Part shown: positions 46,615 through 60,752 of the stretch, one piece after another
Layout: every line of letters starts with the position of its first letter
How positions within the stretch are numbered: position 1 is the stretch's first letter
Source of the DNA: Pochonia chlamydosporia 170
Lineage: Eukaryota; Ascomycota; Sordariomycetes; Hypocreales; Clavicipitaceae
Reading direction: 5' to 3'
Length of the DNA: 64,000 nucleotides
Assembly (NCBI RefSeq): GCF_001653235.2
Contig: NC_035793.1
Span: 682,001-746,000, forward strand
Notes under the pieces: generated by a model
The model's input: only the letters and a program-made list of their open reading frames with translations
Database searches by the model: none
Told to the model about the DNA's origin: nothing
Program-made: the position numbers and the translations under genes

Positions 46615-48063
46615 CTATGTCATTCCCCAAGCAACCAAGCCCGCCACAACAACTCCTGCAAACTTATTATCAGCGCAGCCAGTTGGCGTTGCCACATTTT
46701 TGTGTTTCGTCGTACTCGAAGGCTTAGCAGTTGTTGAAGTTGTCGTCGTAGGTGAAGGCGTAGAGGTGACAACAACCGTAGAACTAGTCTGAGTGGAAGC
46801 GATTTCAGAATAAGGGTCAATGGGCTTAAAACTAGCCTTTTTAACCCACTCAATATCATTACCCTCGAGAGGAGCAGCGGACCCGTGGCTAAGCAGACCT
46901 TGAACGGCTTCAAGCGCACCCATCTGTCCGCCAAGGGTGGCATAGTCGAACGATCCAGTATACCACTTCATGCCGCACTGTCGACCGTCCTTTCCACCCG
47001 TGCAAATAGAAGAAGCGGCTTGCGCGGTCGGAATCATCAATGAGTCGACTTTGTCGCGGAGCGAGGGCAACATGAGTGCCGTCTGCCACATGAAGCGGGA
47101 AAGATAGCCTTTAAAGGTAATCATGTCATAGTTGCACGTCTTCTTCGGCTCACATGCCGGCTCGTACATGATTTTATCATCAGTGAAGAAGTGAGCACCA
47201 GCCTGGTCGAGGAGCTTTTGGGTCCTTTGAAGCCACTTCTCATCACCGGTGACATTGGTCATGACGGCAGCACCGTACAAGAAGATGCCCGTGGTGTAGG
47301 AAAAGGACTTTTGAGTGACGCCCTTGCAGTTGGTGTCAATGCTGGCGCCATCGTAGACACGGTACGTGCTGTTATCAAGAATACCCATCTCAGCTGTCCA
47401 GTCCCAAATCTTCTCAGCCCAGTTGAGGTAAGTGTCGTTTTTGTTTCCTGTCGCGCGAGCCAACCGGGCAGAAAGCTGGAAGAACCCACCATTGCTAACG
47501 GAGTTCTTATAAGTCATGCCATTTGGGTTATCAGGTGAGATCTGCCAGAAGAGGCCGCCGCCACAATGCTGTGTATCCCAGCGCCCAACGAGTTCGTTAA
47601 AGATATTATCAGAGATGTCGAGCCATGACGGGAGCTCGGAATTTGGCTGAGGGAAGTTTCGCTCAGCGGCAGATAGCACTGCTGAACCCCAGAAGAACAG
47701 ATCGTCGTTTCCTTCTTCGTCGGCATGTTCGGGGGGTTGGTAATTATCAGCACCGAGATTAGTCGGTGCGAGCAATGCTTGGATAATTACTCCATTGTAG
47801 CTCGGGTCGGACGTATAATGGTAGTAGTCGAGAAGGGCTCCCCAAAGAGCACCCGCAACCCACCAGTAATATGGCTTTTGGACGTTTCCAAATTCCCTTG
47901 ACGTAGGATCGGTCGTGTTGCCTTTGTAGTAAACCATGGTTTCGTAGGCAATTGTGGCGGCAACATTTCTTATAGAAATCTGGCTGGTGACTTTGAGAGC
48001 ATTTGGAGCAGTTGCACCGCTCACTGCTACAGTAGCAGCCGACAAACTTCTCATGAACTTCAT
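46615..48063 (-). CDS. GH76 alpha-1,6-mannanase, GPI-anchored (DCW1/DFG5-like)
   Basis: Cell-surface enzyme thought to cut alpha-1,6-mannan of GPI glycans and crosslink mannoproteins to wall glucan. A single exon of 482 residues. I choose the ATG at 48063 because it gives a signal-like N-terminus (MKFMRSLSAATVAVSG); an in-frame ATG 54 bases upstream is possible. GH76 marks: VQKPYYWWVAGALWGALLDY, the catalytic pair Asp120-Asp121 in EEGNDDLFFWG, CGGGLFWQI, and FKGYLSRFMWQT. A Ser/Thr-rich tract (TSTPSPTTTTSTTAKPSSTT) leads to a C-terminal hydrophobic tail (FAGVVVAGLVAWGMT), the pattern of a GPI signal. Full length for the family. Confidence 0.93.
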   Translation of the reverse strand: MKFMRSLSAATVAVSGATAPNALKVTSQISIRNVAATIAYETMVYYKGNTTDPTSREFGNVQKPYYWWVAGALWGALLDYYHYTSDPSYNGVIIQALLAPTNLGADNYQPPEHADEEGNDDLFFWGSAVLSAAERNFPQPNSELPSWLDISDNIFNELVGRWDTQHCGGGLFWQISPDNPNGMTYKNSVSNGGFFQLSARLARATGNKNDTYLNWAEKIWDWTAEMGILDNSTYRVYDGASIDTNCKGVTQKSFSYTTGIFLYGAAVMTNVTGDEKWLQRTQKLLDQAGAHFFTDDKIMYEPACEPKKTCNYDMITFKGYLSRFMWQTALMLPSLRDKVDSLMIPTAQAASSICTGGKDGRQCGMKWYTGSFDYATLGGQMGALEAVQGLLSHGSAAPLEGNDIEWVKKASFKPIDPYSEIASTQTSSTVVVTSTPSPTTTTSTTAKPSSTTKHKNVATPTGCADNKFAGVVVAGLVAWGMT

Positions 48064-48990
48064 TTTTGGCGACGAAAGAAGATGAGAAATAAACAAGATC
48101 ATAAAACGAGATCGCAAGTTTTGGTGTTGACACAGTTGGAGTTAACGGTTGCCATCGTTTTGAGGCTGTAAAATTGGGTCCGAAAGTTAACTCTGTTTTT
48201 GGAAATCGCCAGACAAGAAAAAGTGGTCGCGATTTGGAAACTCAAAAAAAATACAAAGGTTAAATCTGCGATCGGCGAATTGAGATGGAGAAATTGTGGG
48301 AAAGAAATAAAATGAGGCTTACACGGCTATTGTTTGTGTTCCGGTAATGGCAACGGCGATAGTAGCTTTGGCTGATGATGTTGAGAGACTTCTTGAGTGT
48401 CTGGACCAGTTGTTCCGGCACAACGGCTTTGTTTGCTAGCGCTGCTTTGCCGCGAACGGGAGCAGCCAAGTGGGAAAAAAAGATCCGAAATACGCCACAA
48501 AAGTAAAACAGGAACGAGAAACAAGAAATTGAACAGACAGTGGATTGTCTGGTGTGATCACGATGCAGCCGATGCCTGATGGGAAAGTTGCTGACCATCA
48601 ACAAAGTTGCATCGCATACACAATAAAAACATCAGCAAAATTTAGTACAAAAATCTGAGCAAGTAAAAAGATCAGTCTTGTTTTTGGTGGTCAAATTGAG
48701 TTAAGCATGTTTAGGACTATGTATACAAGAAGTAGATCATCACCCAGTCAATCCATAAGCATCGTTGCAACGACCCCAGGCGTCAAATACGACATCGCAA
48801 GTGCAAGGGCTCATTTCTCCTCCCACAGTAATATTGTAATCTGGGTTATAGCTATATCAACTAGATGAGATGTGCAAATGAGATATGCTAGGCGGCAGCG
48901 CAGATGACGTATTAGCTCCAGAATTTTCGCATCTCTCGCCAACAATGTTGCTCACCAGCGAGAGTTTGAGAACAACCACGGCTCTGCGGC
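48064..48990. other. Long upstream region of the GH76 gene
   Basis: Holds A/T-rich and A-tract stretches but no gene. A frame at 48604-48260 is Ser/His-rich and not domain-like. Confidence 0.45.
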
Positions 48991-49173
48991 CTATTGGTTT
49001 TCCGCATCCTTATCCCTCTTACGAGGGCATCTTTTATCAATTGTAGACCAGATAACTCCCACTCCAAGTACTAACACAATAATACCTGCTATTCCGCCAC
49101 AGATTGCAGCAAATTTCGTTTGCCCTAAGGCCGCCCCGGTGGTGCCGAATCCTCTCTGAGCCAGCGAATCCAT
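48991..49173 (-). CDS. Possible small single-pass membrane protein or C-terminal exon
   Basis: Sixty codons with one strong transmembrane helix (FAAICGGIAGIIVLVLGVGVIW) and a basic cytosolic tail (STIDKRCPRKRDKDAENQ). Small Gly/Ser/Thr ectodomain. The ATG may be genuine or the piece may be the last exon of a larger surface protein. Another single-pass frame of the same layout lies at 49920-50177. Confidence 0.4.
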   Translation of the reverse strand: MDSLAQRGFGTTGAALGQTKFAAICGGIAGIIVLVLGVGVIWSTIDKRCPRKRDKDAENQ

Positions 49174-49919
49174 CAGATGAAGTGGAAACCTGTAATAAAA
49201 GGCAGATGATATTCGCTGATTGTATACTCTATATTGAATATTTAGCTGAGGGAACGCGTGGAGAGGATATACTACCTACGTGAATGCTACCGAGTAGCAG
49301 TCTTAATTCAATAGATAACGAACAAAACCGAATCAAAAGACAATTTGCACTGTTACACAAAATGTCCAAACAGTCGCAATTTATACTATTTCCATCCTTC
49401 ATTTGTCAAAGTCAGTGAACCTACAGTGGTTTCGGGTTGTTGATTGTACTTTGTGTTGAACAAAGTCCATCTACGGGAGCATGCAACAAAGATGCTTTCA
49501 CGCCTACACAGCCCTCTGAACGAGACAAACACCCAAAATAAAAATGAGTGATACTCTTTGAACATTTAAATGTAAATAACACAATGCCATTGTCTGTATT
49601 CAAAGAATGAACAGTAATAAACCCGCCAGACATATGGTCTTCCTTAGCGGCTGTGTTTGGTACAATTTCCATATCAACCATATCTCCGTCCGCAATCCCA
49701 TCCTCTGACCTAAGTCGTTTGATGCCAGCTGCAAATCTTGTCTCAAGGCCTTTAGTTTCTAGTATGAGGAAACTAAAAAGAGACACCCAGTCGTGCCGAC
49801 GTCAGCCGTTTTGCGACTCCAACTTTGTTGTTGACGATCTTGGCAGCTGTCAACGGAATATAACCTCTACTATCTCTCTGCATCAGCGGAGCGTTCCCTT
49901 TTGCTGAATATCCTAGCGG

Positions 49920-50177
49920 TTATTTCTTTGATAGCAGCCTTCTTTTCATACATCTTCTAGTTAGGTAACAAGTGCCGAACACAAGAGCCATCGCAACGAT
50001 AACACAGCCGATGATGAAAAATGATGCAAATTCTGGCTTTAGATAAAGTGGCCCTAGCCAAAGGCCGTCACCGCGGCGGGCGGTAGGGGTAGGGGTTGAT
50101 GTGCCGCTTTGTGTTGGGGCGGTGGATGTAAGAGTAGACATGTCGTCGGTTTGTATTGAGTGTTGTATCTGCCACAT
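49920..50177 (-). CDS. Possible single-pass membrane protein or C-terminal exon
   Basis: Eighty-five codons: a Thr/Ser/Pro-rich outer part (STLTSTAPTQSGTSTPTPTA), one transmembrane helix (FASFFIIGCVIVAMALVFGT) and a basic tail (RRCMKRRLLSKK). This is the common end of fungal surface-sensor proteins, so an upstream exon is likely; a GTATGT donor at about 50242 could join it, with a cysteine-bearing exon before it, but I could not fix the frame. Confidence 0.4.
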   Translation of the reverse strand: MWQIQHSIQTDDMSTLTSTAPTQSGTSTPTPTARRGDGLWLGPLYLKPEFASFFIIGCVIVAMALVFGTCYLTRRCMKRRLLSKK

Positions 50178-50655
50178 ATTTGTGTCAACACCAGCAATGA
50201 GGAGAGACGGGTCCGTGGATTCGTCACTGAGAGTTTACATACCACGCAATGAGTATTGTCACAGGAGTGAGGCAGCTAGTAACCGCTTTGCGGGATGGAC
50301 TTTGTTTTGCGAAACAGGAAACTCACAAGGAAAAGCCACAGCTTTTGTAGGTGTTATTTGGCGCTTAATAATCTCTTTGATACCGTTTGAACGATCGTGT
50401 TTAAGCCTTGTACTCAACCCAGACACGTCATTCACACCCTCTCTTGACAAAGAGATTTCTTACCCTACCTATCATCTTGCACACATATCAAACATCTAAT
50501 GTTCTTTGACTAAATACGGCACCAACAGAGACCGAAAACTCCGTTCTGCGCATCAAATGTCGTTCATTCGCCCCTGTACGAAAAGCCACCAAAAGTTCAT
50601 AGGCCCTCACCCACCGCATCACCCATGAACAACCACATCACAACGCAACAGCAGT
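50178..50655. other. Intergenic
   Basis: Possible 5' exons of the single-pass protein; nothing else supported. Confidence 0.4.
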
Positions 50656-51181
50656 TCAGTAATTCTCCCAAAGATCCTTCACATACGCCTCCGTCAGCCG
50701 TTCATCATCCCCATAAACCTGCTGCCACCCAACAAAGCCGCGATCCAAAACGAACACCTCCTGCCCCGAACCCGCACTCTCCTCGCCAAGACTCTTCAGC
50801 AGACCATCCTTCTCTCGGAGATATTTGAGCGCAGCGCTCGGCCCACGCTGCTGACTGAGTGCGCAGTGAAAAATGACGGCCTTTTTGTCCTTGAGCTTGC
50901 GAACTAGAGTGGGCATCATGGCATCGAGCTGGATGGAGGGAATGTTGGTGGAGCCTTTGATGTGGCCGCCAATGTGGTCTACATTCTCACATCAGTCTCA
51001 AACATGGAAAAAAGGAAAAGGCTATGTTGAGTGATGTAATGGTGTGTTCGTTTGTAAGTTACTCACCGTCATCTCGCACGTCGATAACGGCATAAGACGT
51101 GTCGGCCGAGTCCTTCTCAGCTAGAATCTTTTCGGAGAGTGATTTAGCGGACATGCGCCGCAGATTGGCAATGGTGGTCAT
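50656..51181 (-). CDS. Rhodanese-fold Cdc25-like phosphatase (Ibp1/Ych1/Arr2-like)
   Basis: Two exons, 51181-51067 and 50978-50656, give 145 residues. A single rhodanese domain: YAVIDVRDDDHIGGHIKGST at the start, and the active-site loop HCALSQQRGP, i.e. Cys-x5-Arg as in Cdc25, Ibp1 and Arr2-type arsenate reductases rather than the shorter loop of sulphurtransferases. FVLDRGFVGWQQVYG near the end is typical. The length fits Ibp1-type single-domain phosphatases. Small, soluble, probably cytosolic or nuclear. Phosphatase versus arsenate reductase cannot be decided from sequence alone. Confidence 0.9.
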
Positions 51182-51768
51182 GGTGCGGATATGTGAGTGC
51201 AAGGGCTTTTGGATGAAAAAGCGGGAAAATGCCATCCAAGGGCTTGAGACAAAGGACTGTGTTGTTTTACTTGAGATGTGAGAGGGAGAGACTGAGGGCT
51301 AGATCGGGCAGTTGTCGAAGGGGAGATGGAGTTGGCGTCGGCATTCGAAGTTGATGTGGGATCCACTTGGACTGGGCTACACAAGATGATGTGGACAAGC
51401 ATATTCTTGTGCTGTGAATTGGACACCGTCTTTCTCGTTTCATTTCACATATTGTGCTGCTAAGGGTGATGAAAATAAATCGGTTTCTATGAATTGTGAC
51501 AAAGAAGCGTTGGAGGCCTCGCAACCAACTCCAGGCGCCATCACGTACACTTGTTACACATCCACAGTTTGACAATGTCTCAAGATTCGTTGCTTAGCTA
51601 TTGGATATCATATTTACGCTTTCTCAAAACTCCGTAAATGTAGTCGAATAATACAAGCCACCTAACCAAGTTTCGTAACAACATTATAACGTACAATCCA
51701 CAACGCCATAAACATCATGCAGTAGGTATGGGTCGGCTGGCCCAAGGCTCAAGATGCGCGCATGCGTT
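51182..51768. other. Intergenic, nothing seen
   Basis: Promoter of the phosphatase and 3' flank of ADA2. Confidence 0.5.
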
Positions 51769-53434
51769 TTACGCCTTACCCAGCCATCCAGCATTGATGA
51801 AAAAGTCAAATATCCTAGCCCCCTTCTGTGAATCTAATCTGCAGATTTCCTTGGCTTGCTTCTTCTTCAGCGTTCCGTTAGTTTTCAGCGCTTCCTTCAG
51901 AATCTGCTCTTTGATCATCAAGTAGGGCTTAGGCTGTAATCGAACAATTTCACACAGCTTGGCCTCGTCAGGTGTCAATAGGTGCAGGTCCGCGGCAGTA
52001 TCTTGGTTCAGTTGCAGAGGCTGAACCCCGGAAATCGGCTGTGGTGCATATTTGGTTCTACTTGAGGCGTGGCCGTTGACCCCATTCACACCATTCACTC
52101 CATTCGTGGTGTGGCCATTGGCGAGTGGTTTACCGTTGTCACCGACGCTCTCACCATTGGTTTGCGCTGGGCGAATGGCGAGTTCCGGGGCAACGAGAAG
52201 GGAGGCGCCGCTGGGCGGATCGGGCGCGGGTTGTTGTTTCGATCGCTGACTGGTGGCAAGTCTTTCTCTGTCCATGGAACCCAGGGGGATGGCCTTCTGT
52301 ATTCGTGCAGCCTTCTCAGACTCATACTTTTCTCCACTCCGCAAGTCCCCAATCTTCAGATTACGCCACTCTTGCAGCTGTGCAATAGCTTGTCGAAGGT
52401 TCTGCTCGTCGACAATGCCTTGATTGAAATCTTCGAAATCCTTGTGATTCATTATCCTCGCGAATGGTTTGGCTTTTTGCAGCATGTCCTTCTCGTCCTT
52501 TGACCGCTTTTTCTCAATCTTGGTGTTTTCTCTATACTCTAACAAGTCGTGTTCGAATATGACCTTTTTTCGTTCCACACGTTGGGTCAATCGGCAATTA
52601 TAAATCTCCATCACAGTGAGTTTGAGCTCCATTTCTGGCTCAAGCTCCCCAGTCCGTGGGTTCACGCCATCACCCGGGTCGAACTGCATGTGCTGCACCG
52701 CCTCTTCTGCCTCGTTCGCATATTCGGTTTCAAACTCGAGACGGCCGGGCATAAAGCCTTGGATTTCGTGACAGCTTGGTACACTGGCAGTCGGCTTGGT
52801 TTTCGGTTGCAGAGCAGGTGCGCTCTTGGACTTTTCTCGCCGGTCTTCAATTCTTCTCTTCTTTTGGGCTTGGAATTCCTCTCGGGAAATTTCATTGGCT
52901 AGTTCGCAATCTTGCGGCCTGCATCTCTTCGGCAGAGGGAAATTGGGCGAGTCAACATAGGTCTCGAGATAGTGGTCGCGAACCTCGTCCCTCTCTCGAA
53001 AGCCGCCGATGTGGTCTGCGATGTCGGCCCATGATCCAAGGCCATATATCTCGGCGCCTTCCAGCAAGAGTAGTTCTTCGTCGGCGCCCCATTCGCGCTC
53101 AAAGATGGGGAATGAATTCTGTTCAATTACCCGGAATTCATGCGTGGCCGGATCGTGAGCATTGCGAGACTCTCCTTTGGCGAAGCAGGAGACGCACAAA
53201 TCGAAATCGGAGCATGCTTGGTCTGCACACCTAATGCGAACCTAAATGCACCCATAGAAGTCAGCTGAGTGTTGCGCTGGGGATGATTTGCTGAGACGCA
53301 ACAATATATTCATACGTGCGTATGCGTAGGTGGCAATAACGTACCGTGGATGTGATATCTGATGAGCAAACGTCGCAAACATATTTTACACCTCCCTCAC
53401 CCCGGGTGACGGTCTTTTTACGAATGACACCCAT
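51769..53434 (-). CDS. ADA2: SAGA-complex adaptor Ada2
   Basis: Two exons, 53434-53345 and 53241-51769, give 520 residues. Ada2 binds Gcn5 and Ada3 in the histone acetyltransferase module of SAGA and stimulates nucleosome acetylation in the nucleus. Domains in order: ZZ zinc finger at about 20-66 ([11 protein letters not shown], then [14 protein letters not shown]); SANT domain ([20 protein letters not shown], then [13 protein letters not shown]); central coiled region with [18 protein letters not shown]-terminal SWIRM domain ([20 protein letters not shown] up to [14 protein letters not shown]). The low-complexity [11 protein letters not shown] linker is species-specific. Divergently transcribed from GAL7 across about 1 kb. 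Confidence 0.96.
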
Positions 53435-55812
<2,378 letters not shown>

Positions 55813-55947
55813 AAGGAGGCAATAGACATTAAAATATATACCCATTACTTGATCCCACCGGTACAAGTTTTTTCTTCATCTACCAACTTGTTCTGTCCTG
55901 GCCGTCGTTCCATCGTGTTGCAATTCTAGAATCAAATACCTTCCTGT

Positions 55948-56524
55948 CTAGTTGATCTCAACATAGTGATCGCGAACAAGGGGCATCCAAATCAAAGCAC
56001 AGGTCGCCAGCGTAAAGGGAAAGACTTGCGGGAGTCCAAACGTCATGCTCTTGAAAATGAACTTTTCGCTGGCGAAATGGCTAAATGCCACGATATAGGT
56101 CCAGTATGCAATGTTGTATACGGGCCCAATGTGTAGGTTATACGCCGCATAGCAACGTACAATGGACGTAATAAGAGTCCAAGTACCAAACAGCCGACCG
56201 GCCAGGGGAGTCATCTGGTCTGTCGCCTTGGGGTCGTCTTGGGCGGGCACGAGTTTGTCAATGGAGTCTTCGGGGTTGAACGTCGCAGTCGCGGGTGGCA
56301 GTTTTGTGTTTCGGATGAAGCGGCCATTGTAGACGCGTCGTGTGAAGTGAAGGGTCGAGTATGTCTGTAGGCAATTGCCAATGGAGATGACGGAGAGCTA
56401 TTGCAATCAATGTCAGATGTCTTCTTTGGTGTGCTTGTTTCCAGGAGCTGTTGGAACATACCACGAGCATGTAGTAGGGTAGAATACCCTTGCCCTCGGG
56501 GAGAAGCGATTTGACGAAATCCAT
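55948..56524 (-). CDS. ERG28: Ergosterol biosynthesis scaffold Erg28
   Basis: Two exons, 56524-56462 and 56397-55948, give 170 residues. Erg28 is an ER-membrane protein that tethers the C-4 demethylation enzymes (Erg25-27) for sterol synthesis. Four hydrophobic segments are visible. Signature pieces: SIGNCLQTYSTLHFTRRVY, LAGRLFGTWTLITSIVRCYA, AFSHFASEKFIFKSM. It ends in DHYVEIN. A polar loop of about 30 residues (TKLPPATATFNPEDS and on) is longer than in yeast. Converges with GAL7, separated by 135 bases, and diverges from the ketoacyl-CoA reductase. Confidence 0.95.
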
Positions 56525-57338
56525 TGTGAGTTGGGGTCTTGTTACAAAGGTAATCTTGGTGGTTCGACACCGTGCAGTTCTGGTCGAAGCTTTCGAAGGT
56601 GATGGTTCTATTTCATAGACTCGGCCTAAACTCGCTCCGTAAGGACGGAGCTTTCAGCCAGGTCGCCCCACCAGGGGTATCAGTGGATTTAGGAGCATCA
56701 TCATCTCAATGTTGCACAAAAGAGTCGATATGCACATGGCACGACTATACCCGGAAAGAAAACTGCTAACATCAATTTTGAATCAATGTGGAAAAGGAAC
56801 GCTCTCATAATTCACTTCCATAAATTTAGGTCGCGTTGATGTCTCATCATTTCAATGTTCGATCAGATTCTTCCCATTGGGCTGTGAGGTGGATCAATTG
56901 ATGGCAGCTCAACAAATTCGGCAGCACATGCATTTGTGCACCGAAGTTTCCGGACTTGTAAAAGTCGTCATCCACTTGGACAAAACTTGCTGTCCGCAAA
57001 TACATCAGATAGATCAATATTATAATCGAAATAGAAAGTGTTACATCTATCAGCACCAGTTTGGTTGATCGCATCACAATTTCCAATCTGTGTTGATAGG
57101 GGTTCAAATATATGCTCACCATTTGCGCTAGCCAGGAACGAGCAAATAGAAAGAGCGAGATCTGGAGCTGCAGGGGTTGTCACACGCTGTCGCGCCGCGG
57201 CAGTTGAGAGTTTGCGACTTTGGCATTTCGCACCCTGACATTTCTTTTCCAACAGGGACCGTCTTCTACCCCCCATCGCGGTTCTTTCCACCATCATAAT
57301 CCCCTCCGTCACAGACATTGTCTCGACATCCGATCATT
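56525..57338. other. Divergent spacer ERG28 / ketoacyl-CoA reductase
   Basis: Both promoters of two ER lipid genes lie here; no gene inside. No specific sterol element could be identified by eye. Confidence 0.5.
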
Positions 57339-58441
57339 ATGGACAAGATCTTGGAGAATCCGTACGTGGCGAACGTCAAGTCGCACATTGAGCAGCTTGG
57401 CCCAGTCCCACAGCCTGTAATTGGTGCCTTTGCTGGCATCGGTGCTCTTTGGCTGGGATGCAAGCTCTTCAGCTACCTCCAGCTCATCTTAGGCTCATTC
57501 ATCTTCACAGGCCACAGTGTAAGTCGCAAAGCGGTCGTCAATGACTTCTTCTATACGTTGCTAACTTACTGCCTGGGTAGCTTCGCAAGTATGGACAAGC
57601 CGGGTCCTGGGCCGTCGTCACTGGGGCCTCAGATGGCCTTGGTAAGGAGTACGCCTCTCAGCTCGCCGCCAAAGGTTTCAACCTCGTCCTCGTTTCCCGA
57701 ACCAAGTCCAAGCTCGAATCGCTCGCCAAGGAGCTCGAAGAAAAGTACAATGGCAAGGGTCTGAAGATCAAGATTCACGCCATGGATTTTGCCAAGGACG
57801 ACGATGCCGACTACGAGAAGTTGGCCGAGGTGGTTCGCGGCCTCGATGTGGCTATTCTTATCAACAACGTTGGACAGAGCCACAGTATGCCTGTTTCCTT
57901 CCTCGAGACACCCAGAGACGAGCTTCAAAACATTGTGACTATCAACTGCCTTGGAACCCTCAAGGTTACGCAGATTGTTGCTCCTATTCTCAAGCAGCGC
58001 AAGCACGGATTAATCTTGACCATGGGCTCCTTCGGTGGTTGGACGCCCACTCCTTATCTTGCTACGTACTCCGGCAGCAAGGCCTTCCTGCAGCAATGGA
58101 GCAATGCGCTTTCTTCTGAGCTTGCAGACGACCACGTTGACGTCTACTTGGTTCTTAGCCATCTTGTCACCACTGCCATGAGCAAGGTCCGTCGCCCAAG
58201 TTTGTTGATTCCTAACGCCCGCAACTTTGTCAAGGCTGCTTTGGGGAAGATTGGTCTTGGAGGCTACCAGACGGCTCCTAACACCTATACTCCGTGGTGG
58301 AGCCACTCGTTTATGCTGTGGTTGATTGAAAACGTTCCTGGCGTCAACAGCCCCATCACTATCTGGTACAACAAGAAGATGCATTTGGATATTCGCAGAC
58401 GGGCTCTTCGCAAGCAGGCTCGTGAAGCTAAGAAGCAGTAA
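57339..58441 (+). CDS. Very-long-chain 3-oxoacyl-CoA reductase (Ifa38/KAR-like)
   Basis: Reduces 3-ketoacyl-CoA in the fatty-acid elongation cycle on the ER. Two exons, 57339-57518 and 57581-58441, give 346 residues. One N-terminal transmembrane stretch ([19 protein letters not shown]), then a short-chain dehydrogenase fold: [12 protein letters not shown] for [31 protein letters not shown] with the catalytic Ser, Tyr and K in YSGSK. The end [15 protein letters not shown] has a dibasic KKQ, consistent with ER retention of the KKXX type although not exact. The best match in memory is yeast Ifa38 and its fungal orthologues. Confidence 0.94.
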
Positions 58442-59020
58442 ACGATATATCCTGGGACGTGGGATTACAAGACCACTTGCCTTCAAGATACTCATTTGAC
58501 ACTCAAAATGTGGCGACGCGCCGCAAATAAAGTAGCAGATGAGTCAGTTGGGCTATGTAACATTAAAGCAAGACTACAACAAAGGCAGTTAAAATGATAT
58601 GATGTAACACCAAAGAAAACGGTATTGGGGGGGGATCTTGGCTTGTGGCGGGATAGGTATGGACTGGAAAATGGGAATGATTTCTATCAAGCCTTCAATA
58701 ATAAAATTTAATTACTTTTTGCTAAATTTGCTCATCGTCACGCCCGGATATCTCATATTATCATGTTTCAGGGAATTTGTCGATTCCTCTCCATGGAGGC
58801 ATCAGTTTCCGGATTAACCCAGGTGCCGACCTCGCAGTTCAACCAGGAGGGGAGAAAAAAATGGCTGTGCACCTTGCATAGCTGCTGATACTCTGTCGCG
58901 ACCCAATTGCTCCCCACCCCACTCCAGCGTTGTTTGGCTGCAGACAGATGACTCAAGGAGCCACAAAGCACACACACTAGACGCTCTTTTCTCTTTTATA
59001 TACGTGGTGTTGGCTCCGGC
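58442..59020. other. Intergenic, nothing seen
   Basis: 3' flank of the reductase and promoter of HTS1. A G-run occurs near 58630. Confidence 0.5.
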
Positions 59021-60752
59021 ATGCTGTCTGCGCTGAACAGACGCATATATCGAATCCCCGTTGCGCGAACAGGCCCGTCACTTGGTGTGCTGTTCCTTCG
59101 AAATTTCACGACTCCCTCGGTTCCTCGACTCTCGACCGCAATCTTTGCGCAACAACAAGAAGACGAAATGGCGACACCAGACGCCAAGGCGTCCAAAGCC
59201 CCAGCGGTTACGCTGAAGACCCCTAAGGGTACAAGGGATTGGAGCGGACAGGACATGTTGCTGCGTGAAGAAGTTTTGTACGTTCGATTATGAGGATTTG
59301 GTATGGAGAGCAAATTGTCAGAAGATGAAACGACTAACATGGGCACTTTAGCAAGATGATCACCGATGTCTTCAAGAAGCACGGTGGTACTCCCTTAGAT
59401 ACTCCTGTATTTGAGTTGAAAGAGATTCTTGCCGGAAGTCAGTTTGTACTCGGACCCTTTGCTACTTAAACCCATTTGTCTAACCTTGTGCAGAGTATGG
59501 CGAGGACTCCAAACTCATTTACGATCTGCAAGACCAAGGCGGAGAGCTCTGCTCTCTTCGATACGATTTAACAGTTCCCTTCGCCCGCTGGCTGGCCATG
59601 AACAATATCCAGGCTGTCAAGCGTTATCACATTGCCAAGGTCTACCGAAGAGACCAGCCAGCTATCGCTCGCGGCCGGTATCGCGAATTCCACCAGTGCG
59701 ATTTCGACATTGCTGGTGTCTACGATGCCATGATTCCTGACGCCGAAGTTCTGCGAATTATCGTCGAGGTTTTCGAAGCTCTTCAGCTTGGAGTCACCAT
59801 AAAGCTCAACCACAGACAAGTTCTAGATGGCATGTTCGCTGTCGCAGGTGTCATTCCGGAAAAGATTCGAACAATCAGCTCCGCTGTCGATAAGCTGGAC
59901 AAGATGTCGTGGGAAGATGTGAAGAAGGAGATGGTCGAGGAGAAGGGTCTTGCTCCTGAGGTCGCCGACCGAATTGGCGAGTACGTTCGTCACTCTGGCA
60001 CCATCTCTGAAACGCTTGAGCTCCTTAAGTCCAGAGAAGAATTGGTCGCAAATGAACAAGTCAAGCGTGGTCTCGACGACATGACGCTTCTTGCTTCGTA
60101 TGTCAAGGCTTTTGGTATTGCCGACAAGATTTCTTTTGATCTCTCACTTGCCCGCGGTCTCGACTACTATACTGGCTTGATTTATGAGGTCATCAACCTG
60201 CCCCCCAAGCCAGAGGAGGGTGCTGCGTCCGGCAAGAAGTCCAAGAAGGACGACCCTGCCAGTCAAGTCGGCAGCATCGCTGCTGGCGGCCGTTACGACA
60301 ACCTCGTTGGCATGTATGGCAAGCGCCAGATCCCTTGTGTGGGCATTTCTTTTGGTGTCGATCGTATTTTCACCATCCTGGAAGCTAGGCGGAGAAAGGA
60401 AGGCCTCAAGCAAAGGCGGGATGTTGACGTGTACGTCATGGCTTTTGGAGGCAGTGGATTCACTGGTCTCCTCACTGAGCGTATGTCAGTCGTTCAGAGA
60501 CTATGGAGCGCCGGCATTCGTGCCGAGTTCTCCCCCAAAGTCAAGCCTAAGCTGCCGCAGCAGTTCAAGGCCGCAGAGGGTGTGCCATTGGGTGTAATTC
60601 TGGGCGAAGACGAGCTTGCCGCGGGTCAGGTCAGACTCAAGGTCCTTGGACAAGGTGAGAACAAGGGAGACGAGAAGCCTGCGGAGAAGGATGATGGAAA
60701 ACTGGTGTCTTTGGACGATTTGGCGGATGAAGTCAAAAAGCTTCTTATTTAG
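59021..60752 (+). CDS. HTS1: Histidyl-tRNA synthetase, mitochondrial and cytosolic
   Basis: Charges tRNA-His. Three exons, 59021-59277, 59352-59437 and 59494-60752, give 533 residues. Class II motifs: [11 protein letters not shown] and [20 protein letters not shown] (motif 2), the histidine-specific [11 protein letters not shown] and GGRYDNLVG, then [10 protein letters not shown] (motif 3). The C-terminal anticodon-binding domain follows ([13 protein letters not shown]). A linker [11 protein letters not shown] is an insertion seen in fungi. The first ATG gives an Arg/Ser-rich presequence without acidic residues until residue 47, and a second in-frame ATG at 59168 (Met50, MATPDAK) gives the cytosolic form, as in yeast HTS1. 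Confidence 0.96.
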
